Source of the DNA: Bacteroidales bacterium UBA1628
GTDB lineage: Bacteria > Bacteroidota > Bacteroidia > Bacteroidales > UBA932
Direction: 5' to 3'
DNA length: 18,573 nucleotides
Assembly: GCA_002321335.1 (NCBI GenBank)
Contig: DCMG01000127.1
Span: 1 to 18,573, forward strand
In this document: positions 6,065-14,922 of the stretch, piece by piece
Layout: each line of letters starts with the position of its first letter
How positions within the stretch are numbered: position 1 is the first letter of the stretch
Made by a program: the position numbers and the translations under genes
Notes under the pieces: generated by a model
The model's input: the letters and a program-made list of their open reading frames with translations, nothing else
Told to the model about the DNA's origin: nothing
Database searches by the model: none

Positions 6065-9000
6065 ATGGAAAGATTTGCAAAAAAGATTAACTTGTCAAGC
6101 GGAGCCGCTGCCATTGTCACGGCCTGCTTCCTGACGTTGCCGGGCTATAGGGCAACAGCAGAGACACCTTCCGCCGTTCCGGCTGAAGTGACCGCTCAAC
6201 AAAACATCGACATCAAGGGCCGTATAGTTGATCAGAACGGGCAGCCTGTCATCGGCGCAAGCCTGTTCCAGCAAGGTACAAACAACGGAACCGTCGCTGA
6301 TGTGGATGGCAGATTCTCAATCAACGTGCCTGCCGGTGCGTCTCTCAAGGTTTCCTGTCTTGGCTATCAGGATGTCATTGTCACAGCCAAGAACGGGATG
6401 ACAATCATGATGAAAGAAGACAACGAGGTCCTCTCCGAGGTTGTTGTCGTGGGCTACGGTGCCCAGAAAAGAGCTGACATCACAGGTGCGGTCGCCTCTG
6501 TCGATGTCGGAAAGACTTTGGAAAGCCGTCCTATCGCGGATGTCGGCCGTGGACTTCAGGGCGCGGTTCCGGGAATGAACGTGGTGGTGCCTACAGGTGA
6601 GGTCGGCTCGGATCCTCTCATCAAGATCCGCGGACAGATCGGCTCCATCAGCGGAGGAAACTCACCTTTGATTCTTTTGGACAACGTGGAGATTCCGAGC
6701 ATCCAGCTTGTCAACCCTAACGACATCCAATCGATAACGGTCCTCAAGGACGCCGCGTCCGCCTCGATCTATGGTTCAAAGGCCGCGTTCGGAGTTGTGC
6801 TCATCACGACAAAGAACGGCACCCGCGGCCCGAAACTCCAGGTGTCATATTCAAACAACTTCTCTTGGCAGAACCCTGCCAAGGAAATCAACATCGGCGG
6901 GATCGAGGCTCTTGAATATACCTACGACGCGCAGTTGAACAGGGAATCCCCGATGCCCGCCGGAGGTTTCTGGCGAATCGATGAGAACAGTCTCCAGAAA
7001 GTCCGCGAGTGGCAGGAGAAATATGGCGACACCGTCGCTTGGAACGATCCTATCCTTTATGGACGCGACTGGTACTATGACGGAACCAACAAGTACGGCT
7101 ACCGTCTCTATGACGGAGTCAAGGCCATGGTCCGTGAGTGGGCCCCGTCTATGACCCATAACCTTTCCGTGACGGGCTCCAACGATCACACTTCGTTCAA
7201 CATCGGCCTTGGTTACCTTGACCAGAGCGGAATGACAAAGCCTGCGAAGACAGATGACTTCAAGAGGTACAACGCTTCCTTCGGATTCACGAGCGAGGTC
7301 AACAAATATCTCACCCTGCGCGCAAGCGCGATCTACTCAGACCGCAACAAGCGCTACCCTGGCGTGGGCACGACTTCCGCGGACCCTTGGCTCTACCTTT
7401 ACAGATGGAGCCCTTTGTTCCCGATCGGAGTGATGGAAAGAGACCACTATCTTCAGGAACCGGCGTATGAGCTGATGGCGGGCAACACCGACAACCTGAG
7501 GAACAGGTATTTCAACATGAACCTCGGAATGACGCTCAATTTCACAGAGAACTGGAATTTCCAGTTTGACTACACCTACGACAGGCAGATGAGGGATCAG
7601 AACAGTTCCGTCGTCTATTTCGAGGCCGGCCAGCACTGGTACTCTCCGACCGCATGGGTCGAGAACGGAAGCCAGGTCTATGTCAACGAGGAAGGGCAGA
7701 TTGTGGAGTCCGGGGGAATGCCGGCTTACACATTCCCTGTCAACAGGTATCTCAACTCCAACGTCAGCGAGAAGTCTGACTATGTCAAGAACTATTCCCG
7801 CAACGATGACAACAACACCATCAACGCCTACACGACCTATCACCTCTCTCTTGGCGAGAACCACCAGCACGACTTCAAGTTCATGCTCGGTATGAATCTC
7901 GTAGCCGGCAAGTGGAGTTCCTACACTGTCAGAAAGAACAATCTCACGGTTCCGGACAACCCTCAGTTCGCGACAGCGACAGGAGATCAATTCGCTGATG
8001 GATCAAGGGATTGGTCAGGCCGCCTCGGATTCTTCGGCCGTGTCAATTACTCTTTCGGCAATCGGTACTTCATTGAGGGCAACCTCAGGCGAGACGGCTC
8101 ACACAAATTCCCGACAGACCTTCAGTGGAAATGGTTCCCGTCATTCTCCGCCGGCTGGATATTCACAAACGAAAGTTTCCTTGAGCCGGTGAAGCCTGTT
8201 CTGAGCTTCGGTAAGATCAGGGCTTCATGGGGCAGTGTCGGCGACCAGTCCGTCTCCAGCAACCTTTACAAGTCGATCCTTGCGGGCGGACAGTCCTCGT
8301 GGATCGGAGGCAACGGACAGAAGGTCACCAAATATGACACCCCTTCGCTTGTGGACAGCGACATAACCTGGCAAATGATAGAGACCCTTGACTTCGGAAC
8401 CGACCTCAGATTCTGGGACAACCGCATCGGCCTCACCTTTGACTGGTATCGCAGAGACACCAAGAACATGATCATTCCTGGAGAGACACTTCCTTCAACG
8501 CTTGGAGATTCCGCTCCTAAGGGCAACTACGGCAACCTCCGCACCAACGGTTGGGAAATCGCGTTCGATTTCAGCCACAGATTCTCCAACGGCCTGGGAA
8601 TCAACTTTACCGCTTCCCTCGCCGACGCGACCACAAAGATCACAAAGGGCGCGGACTGGGAGACTCCTTGGGAGGACCGCCTGCTCAGCAACGCCTACTC
8701 TACCGGTCGCCGCTACGGCGACATCTATGGCTATGTCACAGACCGCCTCTACCAGAAGGACGACTTCGTTTACGGTCCGGACGGCAGGATTGAGAGAGTC
8801 AACGTGATCTACAGGGGCACGATCCATTCCACCAACAGGCAGACCTCAAAGTATCCTGTCTATCAGGTTCAGTTTGAGAACGGAGACAAGCTTGTCTGCG
8901 GTCCTGGCGATGTGAAGTTCGTGGACATCGACGGTGACGGCTACATCTCTTCGGGATCCGGAACCAACGGAGATCCTGGTGATCGTGTCGTGATCGGCAA

Positions 9001-9541
9001 CACCACCCCTCGCTACGAGTACAGCTTCAGGTTCGGCACTGACTGGAAGGGCTTCGACTTCTCCATCTTCTTCCAAGGTATCGGCCGGCGCAAGATCTGG
9101 GGAGGCGGACAGCTTGCCATCCCTGGCTACAGCGCCAAGGAAGGAGCCCTTCCTAAGACTTTCACGACCGACTATTGGAGAGAGGACCGCACCGATGCCT
9201 TCTATCCTCGCGCCTGGGATCTCGGCGGAGCCAACACCGGCTTTACGATGCAGGTGCAAAGCAAATATCTGCTGAATATGGCCTATCTCCGAATCAAGAA
9301 CATAACGTTCGGATATTCACTTCCGCAGAATCTTCTCAGGAAGGTTTGCCTCAGCCAGGTGAGGGCTTATGTCTCGCTGGAGAACTTCTTTACGTTCGAC
9401 CACCTCAGGGGACTTCCTATCGATCCTGAGGCCATCACCGGCTATTCCATGTTCAACACCACAAGTTACAACCTGACCAGGACAGGTGTGGGAACTCCTA
9501 CATTCAAGTCAGCGTCCGTGGGTCTTCAGCTAACCTTCTAA
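6065..9541 (+). CDS. SusC/RagA-family TonB-dependent outer-membrane transporter
   Basis: A 1158-residue TonB-dependent transporter that, with the SusD-like partner encoded next, would import an oligosaccharide or other large nutrient across the outer membrane. After an N-terminal signal region (MERFAKKINLSSGAAAIVTACFLTLPG) there is a carboxypeptidase-D-regulatory-like domain at about 48-120 (IKGRIVDQNGQPVIGASL, DGRFSINVPAG, LKVSCLGYQD). The SusC signature LSEVVVVGYGAQKRADITGAV follows at 123-143, then the plug domain (IKIRGQIG, PLILLDNVE, IQSITVLKDAASASIYGSKAAFGVVLITTK) and a long beta-barrel ending in VGLQLTF with terminal Phe. No STN domain precedes it, so direct anti-sigma signalling is unlikely. 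I chose 6065 because the signal peptide begins there; the open frame upstream to 5993 lies in the promoter region. The SusD gene starts three bases after the stop. Confidence 0.93.
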   Translation: MERFAKKINLSSGAAAIVTACFLTLPGYRATAETPSAVPAEVTAQQNIDIKGRIVDQNGQPVIGASLFQQGTNNGTVADVDGRFSINVPAGASLKVSCLGYQDVIVTAKNGMTIMMKEDNEVLSEVVVVGYGAQKRADITGAVASVDVGKTLESRPIADVGRGLQGAVPGMNVVVPTGEVGSDPLIKIRGQIGSISGGNSPLILLDNVEIPSIQLVNPNDIQSITVLKDAASASIYGSKAAFGVVLITTKNGTRGPKLQVSYSNNFSWQNPAKEINIGGIEALEYTYDAQLNRESPMPAGGFWRIDENSLQKVREWQEKYGDTVAWNDPILYGRDWYYDGTNKYGYRLYDGVKAMVREWAPSMTHNLSVTGSNDHTSFNIGLGYLDQSGMTKPAKTDDFKRYNASFGFTSEVNKYLTLRASAIYSDRNKRYPGVGTTSADPWLYLYRWSPLFPIGVMERDHYLQEPAYELMAGNTDNLRNRYFNMNLGMTLNFTENWNFQFDYTYDRQMRDQNSSVVYFEAGQHWYSPTAWVENGSQVYVNEEGQIVESGGMPAYTFPVNRYLNSNVSEKSDYVKNYSRNDDNNTINAYTTYHLSLGENHQHDFKFMLGMNLVAGKWSSYTVRKNNLTVPDNPQFATATGDQFADGSRDWSGRLGFFGRVNYSFGNRYFIEGNLRRDGSHKFPTDLQWKWFPSFSAGWIFTNESFLEPVKPVLSFGKIRASWGSVGDQSVSSNLYKSILAGGQSSWIGGNGQKVTKYDTPSLVDSDITWQMIETLDFGTDLRFWDNRIGLTFDWYRRDTKNMIIPGETLPSTLGDSAPKGNYGNLRTNGWEIAFDFSHRFSNGLGINFTASLADATTKITKGADWETPWEDRLLSNAYSTGRRYGDIYGYVTDRLYQKDDFVYGPDGRIERVNVIYRGTIHSTNRQTSKYPVYQVQFENGDKLVCGPGDVKFVDIDGDGYISSGSGTNGDPGDRVVIGNTTPRYEYSFRFGTDWKGFDFSIFFQGIGRRKIWGGGQLAIPGYSAKEGALPKTFTTDYWREDRTDAFYPRAWDLGGANTGFTMQVQSKYLLNMAYLRIKNITFGYSLPQNLLRKVCLSQVRAYVSLENFFTFDHLRGLPIDPEAITGYSMFNTTSYNLTRTGVGTPTFKSASVGLQLTF

Positions 9542-9544
9542 AAA

Positions 9545-11380
9545 ATGACAAATATTATGAAACTCAAGATATTCACAGCAATAGCAGGCCTCGCGCTGCT
9601 CTTCGGTGCCTGCGATGAGGTGCTTGACCGTCCGTCCCCGACAGTGGCCGAGGACGAATCCTACTGGACCAGCGCCGAGAAGGTTCGCCTCTATTCCAAC
9701 GGCTTCTACCTTCATTATTTCGAGGGCTACGGAACCGGTTGGACCCATTCTTCGGCTCCGTTGCTCGACTACACGTTCAGCGATGATGTGGTGAACTATT
9801 CCACCCAAGGCCAGTTCACGCGTGCCGTGCCGACTTCGACCGGATGGGATAGCAACTATAAGTGGATCCGCAGGGCCAATGTGATGATCGACAGGATCGA
9901 CAGCAGGATGACAGGCATCCTTTCCTCAGAGGAATATTCCCACTGGATGGGAGTCGCCAGACTTTTCAGGGGATTGGAATATGCCAGACTGGTCAATTCC
10001 TACGGCGATGTGCCTTACTACGACCACGTGGTGAAGAACACCGACAAGGACGACCTCTACAAGGACAGAACTCCGAGAAACGAGGTAATGGACAATGTCT
10101 ATGATGACTTTGAATATGCCATTGCGAACATCCGCCTCAATGACGGCGCTCAGAACATCAACCGTTATGTGGCCGCGGCTCTCGTGTCACGCTGGGCCCT
10201 TTACGAAGGCAGCTGGCAGAAGTATTACTACAACAATCCCGCTCAGGCCACCAAGTTCTTCAATCTGGCTGTCGCCGCCGGTGACATTGTGATGAACAGC
10301 GGACGTTTCGACATCACCCTCGATTTCCGTTCGCTCTTCGGATCCAAGGATCTGACTTCCAGCAAGGATGTGATCCTTTACAGGAAATACGACGCGGCTC
10401 AGGGTGTCACCCATTGTGTGGCCTCCTATTCCAATGTGAAGGAATCCAGGACTGTGGGACCGAACCTTGCGCTCATCAAGGCATTCGCCTGCGTGGACGG
10501 CAAGGATTGGCAGACATCCACTGTCGAGAACCATAAGGATTTCTCAATGGCCAACCTTATCAAGACCAGAGACTCGCGCTTAGAGGCATCGTTCTATTGC
10601 AAGCCGACCGCCACGTCCAAGAGCAGCTATCTGTACCCGGTGAAGTTCATCCCGCGCTCGGCCTTGAAGTATCTTGACACTCCGGGAGGATCTCCGGAAG
10701 TTGAATATACCTCCGCAAACAATCTGAACGGATATCCTGTCCTCAGGTACGCCGAGGTTCTGCTGAACTGGATCGAGGCCAAGGCTGAGCTTTCGACGCT
10801 TGGAGCCGGCTCAGTGACCCAGACTGACATCGATTTGTCAGTCAACAAGATCCGTAACCGTCCTTTGGCTCAGGAGGCGATTGACAGAGGTGTCCAGAAG
10901 ACCGCTCCGATGGACCTGGCCGCTCTTCCGGACGATCCGTCCAGAGATTCTGACGTTCCGGCTCTCCTTTGGGAGATCAGACGCGAGCGCAGAATGGAGT
11001 TCGCGTTCGAGCACTCCAGAATCGTGGACCTGAGGCGCTGGAAGAAACTTGAATATATGGACACGGACGCCAACGTGGACCTGCTTGCGGGCACGTGGGT
11101 GAATTTCCCTGCCGAATGTCCGGGTGATCTGGTTGATGGCAACAAGGGCAAGATCCGTGTGATGACAGCGTCAGGTGACCTCATCACCTTCGATGGAAAG
11201 AACGGGGCCAAGATGGTCGGATTCTTCTACCCGTCCGAGAACAAGGGCAGGCTTCCTTTCCTCAATGTTCCGAACATCAACCCTTACCTCACTCCTGTCG
11301 GATCCAACACAATCACCGACTATGCCAACAAGGGTTACAAACTGACACAGACCGAAGGATGGCCAGATTCTTCTAACTAA
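9545..11380 (+). CDS. SusD/RagB-family nutrient-binding surface lipoprotein
   Basis: A 611-residue lipoprotein that would cap the SusC-like barrel and bind its ligand at the cell surface. The lipobox LFGAC puts the lipidated Cys at residue 23 (19 if translation starts at the second ATG, 9557). Typical SusD features are YKWIRRANVMIDRID, FRGLEYARLVNSYGDVPYYD and the C-terminal motifs YPVLRYAEVLLNWIEAKAEL and ALLWEIRRERRMEFAFEHSRIVDLRRWKKLEYMD. The family fold is a tetratricopeptide-like helical scaffold. The gap to the SusC gene is three bases and the next gene begins 18 bases downstream, so an operon is clear. The binding residues that set specificity cannot be read from sequence alone. Confidence 0.93.
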   Translation: MTNIMKLKIFTAIAGLALLFGACDEVLDRPSPTVAEDESYWTSAEKVRLYSNGFYLHYFEGYGTGWTHSSAPLLDYTFSDDVVNYSTQGQFTRAVPTSTGWDSNYKWIRRANVMIDRIDSRMTGILSSEEYSHWMGVARLFRGLEYARLVNSYGDVPYYDHVVKNTDKDDLYKDRTPRNEVMDNVYDDFEYAIANIRLNDGAQNINRYVAAALVSRWALYEGSWQKYYYNNPAQATKFFNLAVAAGDIVMNSGRFDITLDFRSLFGSKDLTSSKDVILYRKYDAAQGVTHCVASYSNVKESRTVGPNLALIKAFACVDGKDWQTSTVENHKDFSMANLIKTRDSRLEASFYCKPTATSKSSYLYPVKFIPRSALKYLDTPGGSPEVEYTSANNLNGYPVLRYAEVLLNWIEAKAELSTLGAGSVTQTDIDLSVNKIRNRPLAQEAIDRGVQKTAPMDLAALPDDPSRDSDVPALLWEIRRERRMEFAFEHSRIVDLRRWKKLEYMDTDANVDLLAGTWVNFPAECPGDLVDGNKGKIRVMTASGDLITFDGKNGAKMVGFFYPSENKGRLPFLNVPNINPYLTPVGSNTITDYANKGYKLTQTEGWPDSSN

Positions 11381-11398
11381 TTTAAACAGAGTAAGATT

Positions 11399-12817
11399 AT
11401 GAAAAAGATAATAAGATTCTCCCTTGCCTTGCTGGCTTTAGGATTCGTCTCCTGCGAGAAGGAGCTGCCAAGCCAGGTGGAGCAACCGTACGACACCGAG
11501 ATCACTTCTATCGCGATAGTCAATGCGGGTGCTGACGGGGCGACAGTGATGGAAGGACGCATCGACGAAGAGAACAAGATGATTGACTTCAAGAGAATTG
11601 ATCCGGCCACGGATTTCTCCAAACTGATGGTCAAGGCTTCTCTTTCAGAAGGTGCGGTGCTTGAGAACGATGTCTTCGATTTCTCCATGGACGGAGAAAC
11701 TTCGGAAAAGACGCTGATTCTAAGAATCAAGAACCACAACCGTTACAAAGACTACTTCATCCGGGTCAGGAAGAAGGTCCCTGTTTTCGGCGCTGATTGG
11801 GAAAAGGTCAACACCTATGGTTTCTGCGCGGCCACGAACAACACCTATGAGCATTTCAATTCCGCCTCCACGCGTTGGGCCGGATTTGACGGTGAATATG
11901 TCCTTGTGGTTTCCCGGAAAGGCGGCACGAACCCTCATCTTCTGAAGGTATCTGACCTGAAGGAAGGCAAGATCGAACCGATCATGCTGAACAACGAAGG
12001 CGTCACCGGTGGAACTTTCCCGATCCACAGCGGTGCTGTGGTGAAAGGTCACACTTATGTGAGCAACCTTTCAGGCGGCGGCAAGTGGTCTCCATTGAAG
12101 ATCTACTACTACGAGACTCCGACTTCCACTCCGGAAGTGATTTTGAATGTGACGCTTGACACTATAGACGGGGCTAACTCAAGACATGGCGACAACGCTT
12201 CGTTCAATCTTGACGAGAACGGAGACGGTTATGTGTTCTTCGGCAACAACGGTGGTACTGATGTCCTGAGGTTCACGATAAGAAACTGGAAGGAGATCGA
12301 TCCGGCCAGCGCTGTGGTTCTTGGATCCGCGTCCGGCGCCAACTCTTACATCACTGTCAACAGGATCTGGGGCACGGACAGCTACATCTTCGGCGGCATC
12401 TACATGGCTCCGAAGATTGTGGACGAGTCGATGTCTGTCCAGTATTCTCTCAAGGCCAGCAGTGTGCCGGCGCAGTCAACAGCGTGCCAGATAATCAGTT
12501 TCAATGAGGAACGTTATCTGGTGACGATGACCGCCGGAAGAACCGAGGACGTAACCCCTACGATGAATGTCTATGACATCACGAAGGGAGGAGACTCCTT
12601 GACCGACTGCCTTGCAAGATTTGAGGATGGTGACCACAAGCCGGTATATTCATTCATTCTTGGTGGTGGAAAGAGCATCTCTCCGGGAACCAATCTTAAC
12701 TACTTCATCGAGAAGGACGCTGAGGGAAAGGACAGCAAGCTTTACCTGTTCGCCGCCCGTTGCGACTCTGGATTCGCTATCTGTGAATTCCCGATAAAGG
12801 TGGCTCTTGACGACTGA
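11399..12817 (+). CDS. Lipoprotein resembling DUF4623, accessory to the SusC/D pair
   Basis: A 472-residue lipoprotein with signal peptide MKKIIRFSLALLALGFVSC and lipidated Cys19. Residues 20-130 resemble the N-terminal Ig-like modules (DUF5018 type) of Bacteroidetes surface lipoproteins: ITSIAIVNAGADGATVMEGRIDEENKMIDF followed by strand-rich segments. From about 135 onward the pattern (WEKVNTYGFCAATNNTYEHFNSASTRWAGFDGEYVLVVSR, then repeated strand-turn units such as NPHLLKVSDLKEGKIEPIML and TPTMNVYDITKGG) suggests a beta-propeller-like fold. I recall this arrangement as the DUF4623 family, but could not check it. By position it may be a surface glycan-binding partner like SusE/SusF. The stop shares one base with the start of the next gene, implying translational coupling. 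Confidence 0.75.
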   Translation: MKKIIRFSLALLALGFVSCEKELPSQVEQPYDTEITSIAIVNAGADGATVMEGRIDEENKMIDFKRIDPATDFSKLMVKASLSEGAVLENDVFDFSMDGETSEKTLILRIKNHNRYKDYFIRVRKKVPVFGADWEKVNTYGFCAATNNTYEHFNSASTRWAGFDGEYVLVVSRKGGTNPHLLKVSDLKEGKIEPIMLNNEGVTGGTFPIHSGAVVKGHTYVSNLSGGGKWSPLKIYYYETPTSTPEVILNVTLDTIDGANSRHGDNASFNLDENGDGYVFFGNNGGTDVLRFTIRNWKEIDPASAVVLGSASGANSYITVNRIWGTDSYIFGGIYMAPKIVDESMSVQYSLKASSVPAQSTACQIISFNEERYLVTMTAGRTEDVTPTMNVYDITKGGDSLTDCLARFEDGDHKPVYSFILGGGKSISPGTNLNYFIEKDAEGKDSKLYLFAARCDSGFAICEFPIKVALDD

Positions 12818-14289
12818 TGACGAGAATGAAAAGATTAGCAAGAATATTTTTGTTCGCGCTTCTGAGTGTGGCCTTCTTCGCCTGCGGAAAGGAAGAGCAG
12901 CCTTTCAAGCCGGGCGGCACTTCCGGCGGAGGAGGCTCCACCGGTGGCGGCGGCACAACCGACCCGTCCAAGATTGAGTTCCCACGAAAGGAGTTCAGGG
13001 GAGTCTGGGTGGCCACAGTCTGGGAACTTGACTGGCCTATGGGCGCGCACGACGCCGCTTCTCAGAAGAAAAAGTACACCGAGTATCTTGACCTGTTTGA
13101 GAAATGCGGTGTCAACGCCGTCTTCTTCCAGATCAGATCCAAGGCTGACGCGTACTATGAGTCTCAGTATGAGCCGTGGAGTAAGACAATAACCGGCACT
13201 GCCGGCAATAATCCTGGCTATGATGTCCTCAAGTTCTTGATAGACGAGACACACGCTCGAGGTATGCAGTTCCATGCCTGGATCAATCCTTACCGTGTCG
13301 AGACAAGAGCTTCCGCCTCGGCTGAGTTTCCGGCTCTGGATCCTAAAATTCCGTCCTCTATGGTCAAGGACTACAACAAGATCCGTGTCTATAATCCGGC
13401 TTTGCCGGAGGTTCAGGACAGGATAGCCGCCATCGTCAAGGAAATCATTACGAAGTACGATGTGGATGGCCTTCACATGGATGACTATTTTTATCCGTCA
13501 TTGGAAAAGGGTGAGTCTTTGAATGATGCTGCTGAATATGCCAAATATGGTTCGGGATATTCAAAGGTCGAGGATTTCAGGCGCGCCAATGTCACCAAGG
13601 CGATTGAGAAGATCCATAATGTGATTGCCCAGACCCGTCCGGAGGTGATTTTCTCCGTCAGCCCTCAGGGCAACTATGACAACAACTACAACGCTTTGTT
13701 CGCTGATGTCGCCAACTGGACCCGCAACGGATTGATCGATGTGATCATTCCTCAGCTGTACTACAGTGTCACGACGTTCCAGACACGGATCAAGTGGTTT
13801 GTTGACAATGCGTTCAAGAGCCACCTGATGGCAGGCTACGGAATCTATAACTTTGCATCTGACGCGTCAAACTCTGATTTTAGGACAACGTCTTCGTTCT
13901 ACAGTCAGTACAACTATGCGGCTCAGATCAAACGTGTTGAAGGTGCGCTTTTGTACAGTGCCAAGAGTTTGACGGATAATAAGATTGGAATAACGGACGC
14001 GGTCAAGGGTGCGTTCGGGACGAAGACTCTGATCCCGTACCTTCTTGCCGCTGACGAAAAGAAACCGGATGCTCCGACAGAAGTCAAGGTGAACGGCTCG
14101 TCACTTTTCTGGAACGGTGCAGGGCCTATGTTCGCTGTCTATAAACTGGACGGCTCTAAAAAGAAGGCCACTCTTGTAGGAACGACAAAGGACAAGACCT
14201 TCGGCCTCTCTTCGAAGGGTACATATCTGGTTACCGCCATCAGTGAGTTGAACTCGGAAAGCGAGGCGTCTGAACTGGTGACATATTGA
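12817..14289 (+). CDS. GHL10/DUF187 (YngK/DigH-like) glycosidase-like lipoprotein
   Basis: A 490-residue lipoprotein (lipobox FFAC, Cys23) with a Gly/Ser/Thr-rich tether at 33-50 and a glycosyl-hydrolase-like-10 (TIM-barrel) domain at about 58-405. Diagnostic motifs are EFRGVWVATVWELDWP (59-74), FFQIRSKADAYYES (103-116), FHAWINPYR (152-160), DVDGLHMDDYFYP (215-227), FSVSPQGNYDNNY (279-291) and IDVIIPQLYYS (307-317). Asp222/Asp223 are the likeliest catalytic acids. An FN3-like module ends the protein (about 415-490). E. coli DigH (YddW), from the same family, acts on peptidoglycan glycan strands stripped of peptides, so an amino-sugar glycan is a possible substrate here; that is inference. The start at 12817 overlaps the previous stop by one base; 12826 is an alternative. 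A hairpin terminator follows. Confidence 0.88.
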   Translation: MTRMKRLARIFLFALLSVAFFACGKEEQPFKPGGTSGGGGSTGGGGTTDPSKIEFPRKEFRGVWVATVWELDWPMGAHDAASQKKKYTEYLDLFEKCGVNAVFFQIRSKADAYYESQYEPWSKTITGTAGNNPGYDVLKFLIDETHARGMQFHAWINPYRVETRASASAEFPALDPKIPSSMVKDYNKIRVYNPALPEVQDRIAAIVKEIITKYDVDGLHMDDYFYPSLEKGESLNDAAEYAKYGSGYSKVEDFRRANVTKAIEKIHNVIAQTRPEVIFSVSPQGNYDNNYNALFADVANWTRNGLIDVIIPQLYYSVTTFQTRIKWFVDNAFKSHLMAGYGIYNFASDASNSDFRTTSSFYSQYNYAAQIKRVEGALLYSAKSLTDNKIGITDAVKGAFGTKTLIPYLLAADEKKPDAPTEVKVNGSSLFWNGAGPMFAVYKLDGSKKKATLVGTTKDKTFGLSSKGTYLVTAISELNSESEASELVTY

Positions 14290-14307
14290 TGTCTTTTCGA
14301 ATGTTTA

Positions 14308-14340
14308 TAAGGTTGGCCAAAGTCCTTTTGGCCAACCTTA
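14308..14340 (+). terminator. Hairpin terminator after the SusC/D operon
   Basis: A perfect 14-bp inverted repeat, TAAGGTTGGCCAAA (14308-14321) and TTTGGCCAACCTTA (14327-14340), with a 5-base loop, lies 19 bases past the glycosidase stop. Only a weak T-run follows (CTTTTG). The stem's A and T tails make it usable in both directions, and the gene on the opposite strand also ends nearby. Confidence 0.65.
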
Positions 14341-14356
14341 AGTGGTCTTTTGTGGC

Positions 14357-14437
14357 CAACATCCGCTCTATGGTTGTGCTCGGGGAAATCTACGGGTTGT
14401 ATTTCCGGCTGAGGGTCGCGTCAGGGAGCGGATGTTG
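14357..14437. repeat. Nested inverted repeat between convergent operons
   Basis: CAACATCCGCTC (14357-14368) and GAGCGGATGTTG (14426-14437) are perfect 12-bp inverted arms 57 bases apart. Within them GGAAAT and ATTTCC, flanked by CTC/GAG, make a second stem. The piece could fold as a long branched RNA or cruciform. It contains no convincing gene and fills most of the 170-base gap between convergent genes. Confidence 0.55.
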
Positions 14438-14459
14438 CTTATAGTCATGGCCCACCGGG

Positions 14460-14894
14460 TTATTTCAGGATTATGCCGTCAGGGGAGATTTTTATGTCCA
14501 GTTCAGAATCTCCTTGCTCAAGTTCGATCTCATACCAAGAACCGGTAGGGGTCTCGAAGTATTCGGCGTTATCGATCTTCCATGCCGGCCAGTCGGAAGT
14601 GATCTTGCTTAAGACAGCGGCCGGAAGTTCAGCCTTGCGCACATCCCATTCAGAGCGAACCCAAACGAAATCCTTGGTCAGATAGACATCCTTGCCGCGG
14701 CCGTCGTGTATGATCTCGACTTCGATGAGGCCATCGTCATACTCAACATCCTTAATGACCGCTCCGGGGTACTTTCCGGCTAATACGGCTTGGACCTTTG
14801 GATTGATGGAATCGGTGTCGGCTGAAACTTTATTGCAGCCTGCAAGTGTCATCAGGCAGATGCACATTGCTGTAATAAACAAGTTTTTCATCAT
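14460..14894 (-). CDS. PepSY-like (DUF2874-type) periplasmic lipoprotein
   Basis: A 144-residue exported protein with signal MMKNLFITAMCICLMTLAGC and a lipobox (LAGC, Cys20). The remainder holds two repeats of a strand-helix pattern typical of Bacteroidetes PepSY-like/DUF2874 domains: a helix with VQAVLAGKYPGAVIKDVEYDDGLIEVEIIHDGRGKDVYLTKDFVWV, then LPAAVLSKITSDWPAWKIDNAEYFETPTGSWYEIELEQGDSELDIKISPDGIILK. The fold is related to that of beta-lactamase-inhibitor proteins, but the ligand is unknown. It is the second of two related genes, 28 bases downstream of the other, and both follow a two-component system on the same strand. A role as envelope sensor or modulator of that system is inference from position. 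Confidence 0.8.
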   Translation of the reverse strand: MMKNLFITAMCICLMTLAGCNKVSADTDSINPKVQAVLAGKYPGAVIKDVEYDDGLIEVEIIHDGRGKDVYLTKDFVWVRSEWDVRKAELPAAVLSKITSDWPAWKIDNAEYFETPTGSWYEIELEQGDSELDIKISPDGIILK

Positions 14895-14922
14895 ACTATA
14901 ATTTAAGAAATGTAACTGCCTT

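Noticed and set aside
7337..7990. 217-residue open frame on the minus strand inside the SusC gene
   Set aside because: It is the antisense of a strongly supported barrel region, is rich in Val/Arg/Glu as antisense frames are, and has no recognisable domain.
14342..14548. 68-residue plus-strand open frame after the glycosidase
   Set aside because: It lies in the nested inverted repeat and then runs antisense to the PepSY lipoprotein.
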